DNA from: Bacillota bacterium | GTDB lineage: Bacteria > Bacillota > Clostridia > Lachnospirales > Lachnospiraceae | Reading direction: 5' to 3' | NCBI GenBank assembly: GCA_023423045.1 | Contig: JAFAGA010000044.1 | Coordinates: forward strand, 60,823-124,822 | Length of the DNA stretch: 64,000 nucleotides | Part shown: piece by piece, positions 52,106-61,183 of the stretch | Numbering within the stretch: position 1 is the stretch's first letter | Layout: each line of letters opens with the position of its first letter | The notes under the pieces: model-generated | What the model was told of the DNA's origin: nothing | The model's input: the letters and a program-made list of their open reading frames with translations, nothing else | The model's database searches: none | Position numbers and translations under genes: made by a program

Positions 52106-53194
52106 TTAATAATCCAGTTGCTCCATGTATTTCATATACTTCACTACCATCAGGGCAATCTTAAAGGTAATGGCATCCTCAAATACTCTAAGATCCAGGT
52201 TCGTGCTCTTTTGTAATTTATCCAGTCTGTAAACCAGGGTATTACGATGAATATACAGCTGCCTGGAAGTCTCGGAGACATTCAGGCTGTTCTCAAAGAA
52301 TTTGTTAATGGTAGTCAGGGTCTCGTCATCAAAATCATCCGGAGACTTTCCTTCAAAGATTTCTTTGATAAACATCTTGCATAACGGCATCGGCAGCTGA
52401 TAGATCAGACGGCCGATCCCCAGGTTATTATAAGCCACGACATTTCTTCCGCTGTAGAAAATCTTACCTACATCGAGAGCCATCTTCGCTTCCTTATAGG
52501 ATCTTGACACATCCTTGATCTCATTGACAATGGTACCAAAGGCAACATGCACCTTGGTCATTGCCTCCGTATTAAGCATATCCAGTATCACCTTGGCCGT
52601 TTTGGTCAGATCTTCATAGGTTTCATTCTGCTTCACTTCCTTAACCAGAATGATATTCTTCTCATCCACCGCGGTAATAAAATCCTTTGTCTTGCCCGAG
52701 AACAAGCTTCTCACTGTCTCCAGTGCATTGGCATCCTTCTCATTCTTAGTCTCAATAATAAATACAACACGTCTTGCTTCCGTATCGATATGAAGCTTCT
52801 TAGCACGGTTATAGATATCTACCAGCAGCAGGTTATCCAGCAGCAGATTCTTGATAAAGTTATCCTTATCGTATCTTTCCTTATATGCAATCAGCAGATT
52901 CTGTATCTGGAAGGAGGCAATCTTTCCAATCATAAATACATCTTCCGAATCACCCTTTGCAAGAATAACATATTCCAACTGATGCTCGTCGAAAACCTTG
53001 AAAAATTGATACCCCTGAATTGCCTGGCTGTCTGCCGGGGAAGCAACAAATGCCAGAACCGCATTCTCATACTGCTCTGCATTCTCAATTGTGGTTGCCA
53101 GGACCTTACCTTCCGTATCCATAACACATATGTCAATTCGTGTTATACCCTTTAACCCGTCGATGGTACTTTGAAGAATTTGATTGGAAATCAT
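52106..53194 (-). CDS. CdaR/PucR-family transcriptional regulator
   Basis: 362 residues. The N-terminal ~130 residues are a sensory domain of the sugar-diacid regulator type (GITRIDICVMDTEGKVLATT). A central GGDEF-like/CdaR domain covers ~135-285 (HVAFGTIVNEIKDVSRSYKE). The C-terminal PucR helix-turn-helix is SLNVSETSRQLYIHRNTLVY followed by RLDKLQ. Such regulators control uptake and use of small acids or amino compounds. The target is not evident; it is upstream of ctpA and downstream of the sugar ATPase. Confidence 0.87.
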   Translation of the reverse strand: MISNQILQSTIDGLKGITRIDICVMDTEGKVLATTIENAEQYENAVLAFVASPADSQAIQGYQFFKVFDEHQLEYVILAKGDSEDVFMIGKIASFQIQNLLIAYKERYDKDNFIKNLLLDNLLLVDIYNRAKKLHIDTEARRVVFIIETKNEKDANALETVRSLFSGKTKDFITAVDEKNIILVKEVKQNETYEDLTKTAKVILDMLNTEAMTKVHVAFGTIVNEIKDVSRSYKEAKMALDVGKIFYSGRNVVAYNNLGIGRLIYQLPMPLCKMFIKEIFEGKSPDDFDDETLTTINKFFENSLNVSETSRQLYIHRNTLVYRLDKLQKSTNLDLRVFEDAITFKIALMVVKYMKYMEQLDY

Positions 53195-53253
53195 ACCTTC
53201 ACTCCTTTATATTATATTTCTACTTTTCTTTAAAATTCATGTATCCGAATGAT

Positions 53254-53282
53254 ATTTTAACACTGATTTCGTCATAAGTAAA
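53254..53282 (-). promoter_or_regulatory. Sigma-A promoter of the CdaR-family gene
   Basis: Minus strand: TTTACT, 17-base spacer, TAAAAT. AAAGGAG precedes the ATG. It lies in the 430-base gap 53195-53624; the rest of the gap holds the hairpin, repeat and terminators listed separately. Confidence 0.6.
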
Positions 53283-53295
53283 CTAACTTTATAAA

Positions 53296-53321
53296 AATTA
53301 TACAAATACTTTCGTATAATT
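53296..53321 (-). terminator. A/T-rich hairpin upstream of the CdaR promoter
   Basis: AATTATAC and GTATAATT (53296-53303, 53314-53321) form an 8-bp stem, followed on the minus strand by TTTAT. Weak terminator or regulatory dyad. Confidence 0.4.
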
Positions 53322-53437
53322 CTATCAAATAATGAGGTTTTCACAATAGTTCATTGGCCATACTATATGTTTTACTCTTATATTTCCTCCTCGCCCCTTC
53401 GAAACCCTTTTTACCGCCAGGCTCCAGATATAACAAA

Positions 53438-53455
53438 GAGTCTGCTTGCTGACTC
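53438..53455 (-). terminator. Hairpin related to the 48964 terminator
   Basis: GAGTC and GACTC with an inner GC/GC pair; followed on the minus strand by TTTGTTAT. It has the same GAGTC...GACTC then TTGCGC layout as the terminator at 48964-48987, so both seem part of a repeated module. Confidence 0.6.
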
Positions 53456-53502
53456 TTTGCGCCCGAGCGGATTGCGTAGCAATAAAATTTCTCTGCGCGA
53501 GG

Positions 53503-53559
53503 TGCGCATCCTGCACGGAGTGCTTTCATATCATAGGAGCACTTTCCTATGATATGAAA
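53503..53559 (+). repeat. Intergenic repeat, copy B
   Basis: Box TGCGCATCCTGCACGGAG (53503-53520), then a perfect 15-bp hairpin, arms 53524-53538 and 53545-53559, around loop GCACTT. It is the best preserved member of the family. Confidence 0.7.
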
Positions 53560-53563
53560 GAAA

Positions 53564-53599
53564 GGCTGCTCAAAACCAGCATGCGGTTTTAAAACAGCC
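53564..53599 (-). terminator. Intrinsic terminator of the ABC ATPase gene
   Basis: GGCTG...AAAACC (from 53564) pairs with GGTTTT...CAGCC (to 53599), with an internal loop, and is followed on the minus strand by TTTCTTTC. It is 25 bases past the ATPase stop. Confidence 0.7.
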
Positions 53600-53624
53600 C
53601 TCCATAAAATTCAATTATTCTATC

Positions 53625-54740
53625 TTAGTTCGTGATAACCTGCTCGGTTTCCTTATCGAATACATGCATCTTGGACATATCAAAAGCAATCTTTAATGTG
53701 TCGTCCGGTCTTGCTGTAGTACGGGGATTAACACGTGCAGTGATCTCTAACGTATCGTTAACGGTGAAGTATAAGAATACTTCGGCACCCAATAACTCGT
53801 ATACCCTAACGGTAGCTTCAATTACGCTTTCCGGTGAGCTGCTGATGAACATCTCTTCATCATGGATATCCTCAGGACGGATACCAATCATAACGGTCTT
53901 GCCATCATAACCGCCGTCAAGAACCTTCTTAGCCTTGCTCTCAGGAAGCTTCAGGGAATTGCTTCCGAAAGTTACATATACATCGGAGCCCTTCTTCTGA
54001 ACAGCTGCCTCCATGATGTTCATCTGAGGCGAGCCCATGAAACCTGCAACGAATAAATTCTGAGGTCTGTCGTATAAGTTCTGGGGAGTGTCTACCTGCT
54101 GAACCAAACCATCCTTCATAACAACGATTCTGGTACCAAGGGTCATAGCCTCTGTCTGGTCATGTGTTACATAGATAATCGTTGTCTGTAATCTCTGATG
54201 TAATTTAGAAATCTCGATACGCATCTGTACTCTCAGCTTGGCGTCCAGGTTGGATAACGGCTCATCCATAAGGAATACCTTAGGATTACGAACGATAGCA
54301 CGACCCATGGCAACACGCTGTCTCTGACCACCGGAAAGAGCCTTCGGCTTACGGTCTAACAAATGCTCAATATCAAGAATTTTAGCTGCTTCATGTACAT
54401 ATTTGTCAATCTGGTCCTTCGGAACCTTCCTTAACTTTAAGCCAAATGCCATGTTATCATAAACTGACATATGGGGATACAAAGCGTAGTTCTGGAAAAC
54501 CATCGCAATATCTCTGTCCTTCGGTTCTACATCGTTCACTAATTTGTCGCCGATCCATAATTCCCCCTGGGAAATTTCCTCTAATCCTGCGATCATACGA
54601 AGTGTGGTTGATTTACCACAACCAGAAGGTCCTACGAAGATAATGAACTCTCTGTCAGCGATTTCAAGGTTGAAATCCTTAACAGCAATTACTCCGTTAG
54701 GATACTGTTTGGTTATGTTCTTTAATGATAAACTTGCCAT
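53625..54740 (-). CDS. msmX: Sugar ABC transporter ATPase, MsmX/UgpC type
   Basis: 371 residues. Walker [21 protein letters not shown]-loop [16 protein letters not shown], signature [16 protein letters not shown], Walker [15 protein letters not shown], switch His [12 protein letters not shown]. The C-terminal ~130 residues are the TOBE/regulatory domain ([21 protein letters not shown]). No permease or binding-protein genes lie beside it, so it is likely a shared ATPase serving several carbohydrate importers, as MsmX does in Bacillus. An unassigned 189-base gap precedes it. Confidence 0.92.
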   Translation of the reverse strand: MASLSLKNITKQYPNGVIAVKDFNLEIADREFIIFVGPSGCGKSTTLRMIAGLEEISQGELWIGDKLVNDVEPKDRDIAMVFQNYALYPHMSVYDNMAFGLKLRKVPKDQIDKYVHEAAKILDIEHLLDRKPKALSGGQRQRVAMGRAIVRNPKVFLMDEPLSNLDAKLRVQMRIEISKLHQRLQTTIIYVTHDQTEAMTLGTRIVVMKDGLVQQVDTPQNLYDRPQNLFVAGFMGSPQMNIMEAAVQKKGSDVYVTFGSNSLKLPESKAKKVLDGGYDGKTVMIGIRPEDIHDEEMFISSSPESVIEATVRVYELLGAEVFLYFTVNDTLEITARVNPRTTARPDDTLKIAFDMSKMHVFDKETEQVITN

Positions 54741-54929
54741 TTTATATCCTCCTACATTTTCTACAATTCATGTGTTCTTGTACAACTAACCATGGCTTAA
54801 TGATACACCATTTCCCCCCTATAAGCCATATCCCAATTTAACAAAATAGGATTTTTGCTTTTGTATAATTTGTATATCCCAAAATTAAAAAGGTAGATTT
54901 AACGATAATACACTAAATAATTCCCAAAA

Positions 54930-55814
54930 TTACTGTCTATATTCAATAAAGCCCTCTCCCATAACCTCTCTGACGTCACTCACAATGACAAAGGAATTTG
55001 GGTCGATTCTCTTTGCAATTTCAATGATTCTAACGATTTCTTTCTTAGAAACCACACAAAAAAGCATTTTCTTATCCCGGTTGGAGTACATACCGGTAGC
55101 ATTCACCCCGGTGACTCCGCGGTCCATATGATGCATGATGGCGTGGGCAATTTCCGAATAGTCGTCCGAAATAATATATGCCATTTTGGCGAATTTCAAA
55201 CCTTCCAGAATGCTGTCCGAAACCTTGGTGGTTACGAATACGGCGATGACTGCGTACAACGCATTGCCAATGCCGAACACCACAGCACCCAGCAAAATGA
55301 TGGCGCCGTCAATAGCAATCAGTATCTGGGGCACGGATATATGCCTGGTGCGAAAATGCAGCAGGGTTGCCAGAAGATCTGTGCCGCCGGTGGAGGCCTG
55401 GACCGAGAATACCATCCCGATACCTACGCCGCTGACTGCGCCGCCGAGGATGGAAGCCAGCAGATAATCATCCAGACGAAGGTCATAGACAGGAACCACC
55501 ATAAGAGCAAGGGTGAAGGCCAGCATTCCGAACAAAGATGCAAACAGGAAGCGAATTCCTTTTACTCTCATGGAAAGCAGGAACAACGGCACATTACACA
55601 GCGCGTTGAACAGCCAGATGGGAACTCCTCCGTCAATAATGCCGCTGGTCCAGTGCTTTACTACAATCGCAAGACCGGATACTCCGCCCGTAACAAGCCC
55701 CATGGGTTCATATACCAGGTTAACTCCGATGCCCAACAGGAAGGCACCTACCATGATTGACATATACTTTCGCAGTGTCAGAATATTCTTGTTTTTTATC
55801 TTTTTTGTTGACAT
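54930..55814 (-). CDS. YitT-family membrane protein (DUF2179)
   Basis: 294 residues from the ATG after GGTGGAG. Five or so membrane helices in the first 200 residues (YMSIMVGAFLLGIGVNLV, GLVTGGVSGLAIVVKHW, FSVQASTGGTDLLATLL) and a C-terminal cytosolic DUF2179 domain (MLFCVVSKKEIVRIIEIAKR, FVIVSDVREVMGEGF). This is a common Firmicutes membrane family of uncertain transport role. Confidence 0.9.
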   Translation of the reverse strand: MSTKKIKNKNILTLRKYMSIMVGAFLLGIGVNLVYEPMGLVTGGVSGLAIVVKHWTSGIIDGGVPIWLFNALCNVPLFLLSMRVKGIRFLFASLFGMLAFTLALMVVPVYDLRLDDYLLASILGGAVSGVGIGMVFSVQASTGGTDLLATLLHFRTRHISVPQILIAIDGAIILLGAVVFGIGNALYAVIAVFVTTKVSDSILEGLKFAKMAYIISDDYSEIAHAIMHHMDRGVTGVNATGMYSNRDKKMLFCVVSKKEIVRIIEIAKRIDPNSFVIVSDVREVMGEGFIEYRQ

Positions 55815-55979
55815 CTCTCCACCTCGCACCATCACCTAACAGGTATGGTACGCATTTCCTCCCGTTTTATGCATTCTTTCCCATTCCGCAAAAGCTTGCC
55901 ATGAGTGGGTTTTCCTTGTTCTCAGGAACTTCCTCTGAAATTATCTTCGAGAGTATCCCCGAGTTCTTTTTGAGACTTT

Positions 55980-56966
55980 CTATTCTTCTTCAGAACCTTC
56001 TCTTGCATCCTCTCTGGAATATACCTCCAGTTTGTTCAACTGTCGGATTGTACCGATCAGATCCACGGCAAACCCGCTGTTCTTATTTTCACCCGCAATT
56101 CTTGTAAAGCTGATATCCTCCATGGATATTCCAAAATAGCTGTCCAAATAATTCATTTTATCAGAGAGCGGCAGATTCGAGCTCATCTCCTGGTACAACT
56201 CTTCCATATAAGCCTCCAGCTCCGCCTCATCATCAAGCGTCTTCAGAAGTTTCAAATATTCCCCGGTGAATACCTCTGCCTCCTGAACCTCCCCTGTCTG
56301 ACCCGATGTTTCCACTCCACTTTTTCCGTCACCGGACTTCCCCTGTTTCGGCTTCTGCGGTGACAGCAGCATCTTGGCCGTTGTATCAGGCAGAATATCT
56401 TTCTCTTCAAAGATCGTCCCATAGAGTGCATCCGGCAGCACCGAATAATAGCTGATCGGCAGCTCCAGCAAATCCTCCACCATAAGAACAACACAGTCAA
56501 ATATAACCGGATCCTCCAGATATCCCGCAACAGCTGACAGACGAAGCATCTGGGGCATGGCGGGCTGATACAGAACTAACTCTTTATATAATGTATCCGA
56601 CAAGACAAGCTGGGTATTCATAGGAATTGTCAGGTAGGTTAATTGCTTCTTCTCGCGGTGAAATACCTCCAGCACCAACCTGCGGATGGTATTGGTATCC
56701 GAATCGTAGCAGAAAATCAAATTCTTTGATATATCATCCATTCTTACCTCTGAGATTGGGGTTTTCGTGGGCTCGGGTACCTGGAGAACTTCCTGCACCT
56801 GCTCCTGTACCGTCCAACGCTTTATTGTGAGTTGGTATCCCGCCACTCCTGCTGCAAGCAGGATCGCTACAATAAAAAAGGATTGTAAAAATCCCCTGAT
56901 AAACATACTCTTTATACTTTTTTTCTTCTGCCTGACAGTACCTGCCGGCCTTTTTTTATTTCCCAC
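55980..56966 (-). CDS. Membrane-anchored LCP-like protein (divergent)
   Basis: 328 residues from a GTG with GGGAGG seven bases upstream. A basic N-terminus and one membrane helix (FFIVAILLAAGVAGYQL) put the rest outside the cell. Residues ~80-200 resemble the start of a LytR-CpsA-Psr domain (LIFCYDSDTNTIRRLVLEV, LTYLTIPMNTQLVLSD), but the usual arginines of the pyrophosphate pocket are not evident. A low-complexity linker follows. It may be a non-catalytic relative; assignment is tentative. Confidence 0.5.
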   Translation of the reverse strand: MGNKKRPAGTVRQKKKSIKSMFIRGFLQSFFIVAILLAAGVAGYQLTIKRWTVQEQVQEVLQVPEPTKTPISEVRMDDISKNLIFCYDSDTNTIRRLVLEVFHREKKQLTYLTIPMNTQLVLSDTLYKELVLYQPAMPQMLRLSAVAGYLEDPVIFDCVVLMVEDLLELPISYYSVLPDALYGTIFEEKDILPDTTAKMLLSPQKPKQGKSGDGKSGVETSGQTGEVQEAEVFTGEYLKLLKTLDDEAELEAYMEELYQEMSSNLPLSDKMNYLDSYFGISMEDISFTRIAGENKNSGFAVDLIGTIRQLNKLEVYSREDAREGSEEE

Positions 56967-57152
56967 GCGCTCACCTCCCGGTAACGATTACCCGGTAACA
57001 ATTATTTTACCCTGTACATAAGCGCAGGAATACGCATGATCACATATACAGACGCGGCAAAATATCTGACGATATTTTACCACATCCCAATTCAATTATC
57101 AATGTACGCTGTTTTATTTTTGGATTTTAACGGCAATTTTAATGAATTATTT

Positions 57153-57165
57153 TTTAGTTACTAAA
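57153..57165 (+). promoter_or_regulatory. Candidate MarR operator 1
   Basis: TTTAGTTACTAAA is a perfect 13-base palindrome lying just upstream of the -35 of the MarR-suf promoter. A near copy, TTTAGATACTATAAA, overlaps the -10 30 bases downstream. Size and spacing suit MarR dimers. Confidence 0.55.
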
Positions 57166-57170
57166 TAATC

Positions 57171-57197
57171 TTGCTTTTTTTGTTTAGATACTATAAA
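57171..57197 (+). promoter_or_regulatory. Promoter of the marR-suf operon with operator 2
   Basis: TTGCTT, 15-base spacer, TATAAA. The second operator-like sequence (57183-57197) covers the -10. The 286-base gap 56967-57252 contains nothing else that I can support; AAGGAGG precedes the ATG. Confidence 0.5.
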
Positions 57198-57252
57198 ATA
57201 ATTATAAGAATTTCTGAAGCATCTGCCGCCAGAGCGGCACAAGGAGGCATGA

Positions 57253-57783
57253 ATGAAACAAAAAAATATTTTGATCGACCGTTTGTATCAGTCGGTGAAC
57301 ATTATGATATGCGAATCAAAAACCGCAAAAAACTATGGCACAGGCCATAAGCTGACTTTTTCGGATATCTGCCTTTTAAAATGCATCTCCCGGAATGAGA
57401 ATGCCAAAGCAAGCGAATTATCCCTATTTCTAGGCATCACCAACGGTGCTGTCGCCCAGCTTGCCAAAAAGCTGACGGATAAGGAGTATCTGGAGCCCTA
57501 TCGCATCAGCGGAAATAAGAAGGAGGTCTACTACAAGCTGACGCCTTCCGGCGAAAAAGCCTGCTCCGAATATGACAGGCATCATAATGCCAGGAGAAGA
57601 AATCTTGAGAATTATATAGAGAAGCTGGATGAGGAAACCATCCAAAAAATTATCGGACTCTTTGATGCCGTGGCAGATAATTCAACGGTGGATGAGCATT
57701 GCTCCGTTAAGCATTCAAATGGATGTCACGATAATGAGGAAAATATGACCGGGAGGTGCGAAAAATGCAAAGCAATCTATTAA
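57253..57783 (+). CDS. MarR-family regulator with cysteine-rich C-terminal tail
   Basis: 176 residues. The winged helix is recognisable: KLTFSDICLLKCISRNENAK, then ELSLFLGITNGAVAQLAKKL (recognition helix) and a wing around ISGNKKEVYYKLTPSG. The C-terminal 30 residues contain C150, C158, C169 and C172 (C-x7-C and C-x2-C with two histidines), unusual for MarR and suited to binding metal or an iron-sulfur cluster. The gene overlaps sufC by 19 bases and the sufC ribosome site lies in the tail codons. I infer a suf-operon repressor sensing cluster or metal status, functionally like SufR or IscR. Confidence 0.82.
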   Translation: MKQKNILIDRLYQSVNIMICESKTAKNYGTGHKLTFSDICLLKCISRNENAKASELSLFLGITNGAVAQLAKKLTDKEYLEPYRISGNKKEVYYKLTPSGEKACSEYDRHHNARRRNLENYIEKLDEETIQKIIGLFDAVADNSTVDEHCSVKHSNGCHDNEENMTGRCEKCKAIY

Positions 57784-58505
57784 CCATCCATAATCTCCAT
57801 GCCTCTGTAGAGGGCAAGGAGATATTAAAAGGTGTAAACCTTACGATAAAACCGGGAGAGGTTCATGTTCTTATGGGCCCCAATGGAGCCGGCAAATCCA
57901 CTCTGGCCAATGTGATCATGGGTGATCCCAGGTATCAGACCGGAGAAGGCAGCATTTATTTCGAGGAGGAGGAAATCACAGAAGAAAAGCCCAATGCCAG
58001 GGCTCGCAGAGGTATGTTCCTCTCCTTCCAGATGCCGGAGGAGATTGAAGGGATCACCCTGGAGAATTTCCTGCGCACTGCCAAAGCTGCCTATACCGGT
58101 GAAGAAGTAAGGCTTTTCCCTTTCCGAAAGGAACTTTACCGCAAAATGGAGGAGCTGGGCATGGATACTTCCTATGCGACCCGTTATCTTAATGTGGGCT
58201 TCTCCGGCGGCGAAAAAAAGAAGAGTGAAATCCTGCAGCTATCGGTATTAAATCCGAAGCTTGCCATTCTGGATGAAACTGATTCCGGCCTGGATGTGGA
58301 CTCTGTGAAAATTATATCCGAGAGCATACAACGGTTCAGAAACGAAAACAATGCTGTCCTTGTCATAACCCACATCACACGGATACTGGAACGTCTTCCG
58401 GTTGATTACGTTCATATTCTGTCGGAGGGCCGTATTGTCAAGACTTCGGATGCTTCCATGATTGAACAGATAAGCAGCAGCGGCTTCGCTTCGGTTTTAG
58501 CTTAA
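57765..58505 (+). CDS. sufC: Fe-S assembly ATPase SufC
   Basis: 246 residues from the ATG eight bases after GGAGG. ABC ATPase of the SufC type: LMGPNGAGKSTLANVIMG, GMFLSFQMPEEIEGITL (Q-loop), GFSGGEKKKSEILQL signature, LAILDETDSGLDVDSVKI, VLVITHITRILE. It drives the SufBCD scaffold. Confidence 0.96.
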   Translation: MQSNLLTIHNLHASVEGKEILKGVNLTIKPGEVHVLMGPNGAGKSTLANVIMGDPRYQTGEGSIYFEEEEITEEKPNARARRGMFLSFQMPEEIEGITLENFLRTAKAAYTGEEVRLFPFRKELYRKMEELGMDTSYATRYLNVGFSGGEKKKSEILQLSVLNPKLAILDETDSGLDVDSVKIISESIQRFRNENNAVLVITHITRILERLPVDYVHILSEGRIVKTSDASMIEQISSSGFASVLA

Positions 58506-58524
58506 TGCAGCAAGGAGGATCGAT

Positions 58525-59931
58525 ATGGAAAAACAAAAAACCAGAGTAGAAGACATCGCCAGAGAAATCTACGACATCCGGGATCAGGATACCGGAAGCT
58601 ATAAAACGGCCAGCGGCCTCACACCCGAGGTGGTTCGTGAAATATCAAAACTAAAAAATGAGCCCCAGTGGATGCTTGAACACCGGATGAATTCTCTTGA
58701 GCTCTATCACCAGATCAAGCTTCCAATTTGGGGACCGTCTCTTACCGAGCTGAATATGGATGACATTGTTACCTATGTAAAGCCGAACACGGACCTGAAG
58801 GATACCTGGGAGGAGGTCCCTGAAAGCATAAAGAACACCTTTGAGAGGCTGGGCATACCAAAGGCAGAGCGGGACTCTCTGGCAGGCGTCGGCGCCCAGT
58901 ATGATTCTGAGGTGGTCTATCACAACATGAAGCAGGAGCTTCTGGAGCAGGGTGTGATTTATACCGATATGGAGAATGCCGTACAGGAATATGAAGAGCT
59001 GGTAAAAGCACACTTCATGAAGCTGGTTCCGCCGAAGGATCACAAATTTGCGGCCCTGCATGGTGCCGTATGGTCCGGAGGTTCCTTTGTATATGTTCCC
59101 AGGGGTGTTGCGGTATCCATGCCGCTGCAGTCTTATTTCAGACTGAACGCCCCCGGTGCGGGACAGTTTGAGCATACGCTCATCCTCGTGGAGGAAGGGG
59201 CCAGTGTTCATTTTATCGAAGGCTGCTCCGCCCCCAAGTACAACACCCTCAATCTTCATGCGGGCTGTGTCGAGCTCTATGTCAGGGAAAACGCCAAGCT
59301 GCGCTATTCCACGATTGAAAACTGGTCCAAAAATATGATGAATTTAAATACCAAGCGTGCCTCCGTTGAAAAGAACGGCACCATTGAGTGGGTATCCGGC
59401 ACCTTCGGTTCCCACATTACCATGCTCTACCCCTCCAGCATGTTGAAAGGAGAGGGTGCAAAATCAGAATTTACGGGGATTACCTTCGCTTCCAGCGGCC
59501 AGCATCTGGATACCGGTGCCAAGGTGATCCATGCCGCCAAGAACACTTCCTCCACCATCCGCTCCCGCTCCATCTCCAAGGACGGAGGGATCAGCGTCTA
59601 CCGCAGCGCCATCACCATCACGCCGGAAGCCACCGGCACAAAGTCCTCGGTGATCTGTGAATCCCTGATGATGGACAATACCTCAAGAGCAGACACCGTC
59701 CCGGTCATGGATATCCGAAACGATCAGGTGGACATCGGACATGAGGCCAAGATAGGAAGAATCAGCGACTCCGCCGTATTCTACCTGATGTCCAGAGGAC
59801 TCAGCGAGGAGGATGCCAAGGCGATGATTGTCCGTGGCTTTGTGGAGCCCATTGCCAGAGAGCTTCCCCTGGAGTATGCAGTGGAAATGAATAAGCTGAT
59901 CCGTCTTGAGTTGGAAGGTACCATCGGCTAG
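58525..59931 (+). CDS. sufB: Fe-S assembly scaffold SufB
   Basis: 468 residues, usual length. Characteristic segments: WMLEHRMNSLELYHQI, HGAVWSGGSFVYVPRGV, FEHTLILVEEGASVHFIEGC, HAAKNTSSTIRSRSISKDGG and a C-terminal VDIGHEAKIGRISDSAVFYL with MSRGLSEEDAKAMIVRGF. GGAGGATCGAT precedes the ATG. Confidence 0.97.
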   Translation: MEKQKTRVEDIAREIYDIRDQDTGSYKTASGLTPEVVREISKLKNEPQWMLEHRMNSLELYHQIKLPIWGPSLTELNMDDIVTYVKPNTDLKDTWEEVPESIKNTFERLGIPKAERDSLAGVGAQYDSEVVYHNMKQELLEQGVIYTDMENAVQEYEELVKAHFMKLVPPKDHKFAALHGAVWSGGSFVYVPRGVAVSMPLQSYFRLNAPGAGQFEHTLILVEEGASVHFIEGCSAPKYNTLNLHAGCVELYVRENAKLRYSTIENWSKNMMNLNTKRASVEKNGTIEWVSGTFGSHITMLYPSSMLKGEGAKSEFTGITFASSGQHLDTGAKVIHAAKNTSSTIRSRSISKDGGISVYRSAITITPEATGTKSSVICESLMMDNTSRADTVPVMDIRNDQVDIGHEAKIGRISDSAVFYLMSRGLSEEDAKAMIVRGFVEPIARELPLEYAVEMNKLIRLELEGTIG

Positions 59932-59936
59932 AAAGG

Positions 59937-60078
59937 GTTACAGTTCAGCCTGCAGCATTCTGACATTTCTTTTTTACTTGCTTTTCCTTCGTGCGTTCAG
60001 AACGCTCCGCTTCACAAGATGCACTCAGCCAGTCTGCATAAAAAAGAAATGTCAGAATACCGCAGGCTGAACTGTAAC
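59937..60078 (+). repeat. Large inverted repeat inside the suf operon (MITE-like)
   Basis: Left arm 59937-59975 and right arm 60040-60078 are 39 bases each and complementary apart from a 3-base interruption (two unpaired positions). They enclose a 64-base core that itself contains a GCGTT/AACGC hairpin. The element fills the whole sufB-sufD gap. It encodes nothing recognisable. It could be a small non-autonomous mobile repeat or an RNA stem that tunes sufD expression. Confidence 0.8.
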
Positions 60079-60097
60079 AGAAAGGTTGGTCATTATA

Positions 60098-61183
60098 ATG
60101 AAACAGTTGACAACAATTGAAAGAAGAATGCCGGTAGCCGCCTGGAGGTGGCTGAAGGTGAATGATGCAACATTTACCCTGTACGGCAATGATAATAAGG
60201 TTCTCCCGGAAGTTCGTATCCCGGCGCAGGTCCGCTGCGTCCAGGGTCTCCGGGAATATGATGGTTTCAAGGATGTAACCGGCTACTTTCATTCGGAGGA
60301 GATACAGAACTTCCTGAATCAGAACTCCAACTCCTCCCGCCATATCACAATTCCCGAAAATTATACCTCCGAAGAGCCGCTCCTTCTGACCTTTGAACTT
60401 AAGGAGGAGAGCCGCATCCTGGCGGACGACATTGTAATAGAAGCAAAAAAAGGCAGCAAAGCAACTGTGATTATTCAATACACTTCTAAGGGCGGCGAAT
60501 TCCATCATTGCGGAAGGACCCGTGTCATTGCAGAGAAGAACGCAGACATAGAGCTGATTAAGGTCCAGCTGCTAAACCATACCTCCACCCATACCGATTC
60601 CATCGGTGTCACTGTGGAGGAACACGCCCGGGCCAGGGTTCTCATCGCGGAGATGGGCGCTTCTAATCCTCTTTCCAGCTGCAATATCCATCTTGCCGGT
60701 GAAGAAAGCGAGGCAGAGCTGGATATCCTGTATTTCGGAAACCAAACCCGCTCTATCGACCTTAGCACAAGAGCAGAGCATCGAGGTCAAAAGTCCAAAA
60801 GCAGAATTCGAGCCCATGGAATTTTAATGGATCAAAGTAAAAAGATCCTTCGGGATACCCTGGACTTCGTCAGCGGCTCCAAAGGTTCAAAGGGACGTGA
60901 GGAGGAACAGGTTCTGATGCTCGATCCCCGGGTTAAGAATGTTTCGGTCCCTATCCTGCTCTGCGGCGAGGACGATGTGGAGGGTGAGCACGCCGCAAGC
61001 TCCGGAAAGCCTGATGATAAGAAGATGTTCTATCTGATGAGCCGGGGCATCAGCGAAACAGATGCCAGAATACTCCTGGCGGAAGCTGCTTTTTCTTCCA
61101 TTGTGGAAACCATTCCCGAGGAGGACACCAGGAACACCATTTTGAACACCCTCAGAAACTCAATTACAGGAGGCAAAGGTTAA
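60098..61183 (+). CDS. sufD: Fe-S assembly protein SufD
   Basis: 361 residues from an ATG preceded by AAAGG. It has RRMPVAAWRWLKVNDATF, HTDSIGVTVEEHARARVLI, THTRSxD-like LSTRAEHRGQKSKSRIRAHG and a C-terminal AASSGKPDDKKMFYLMSRGI with SETDARILLAEAAF, matching the SufBD fold. Partner of SufB and SufC. Confidence 0.92.
   Translation: MKQLTTIERRMPVAAWRWLKVNDATFTLYGNDNKVLPEVRIPAQVRCVQGLREYDGFKDVTGYFHSEEIQNFLNQNSNSSRHITIPENYTSEEPLLLTFELKEESRILADDIVIEAKKGSKATVIIQYTSKGGEFHHCGRTRVIAEKNADIELIKVQLLNHTSTHTDSIGVTVEEHARARVLIAEMGASNPLSSCNIHLAGEESEAELDILYFGNQTRSIDLSTRAEHRGQKSKSRIRAHGILMDQSKKILRDTLDFVSGSKGSKGREEEQVLMLDPRVKNVSVPILLCGEDDVEGEHAASSGKPDDKKMFYLMSRGISETDARILLAEAAFSSIVETIPEEDTRNTILNTLRNSITGGKG

Noticed and set aside
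52547..53155. 202-codon plus-strand frame opposite the CdaR-type gene
   Set aside because: Antisense shadow; the regulator has full domain support.
53632..53910. 92-codon plus-strand frame
   Set aside because: Opposite the C-terminal domain of the MsmX-type ATPase; no independent support.
58651..59259. 202-codon minus-strand frame opposite sufB
   Set aside because: Antisense shadow of sufB.
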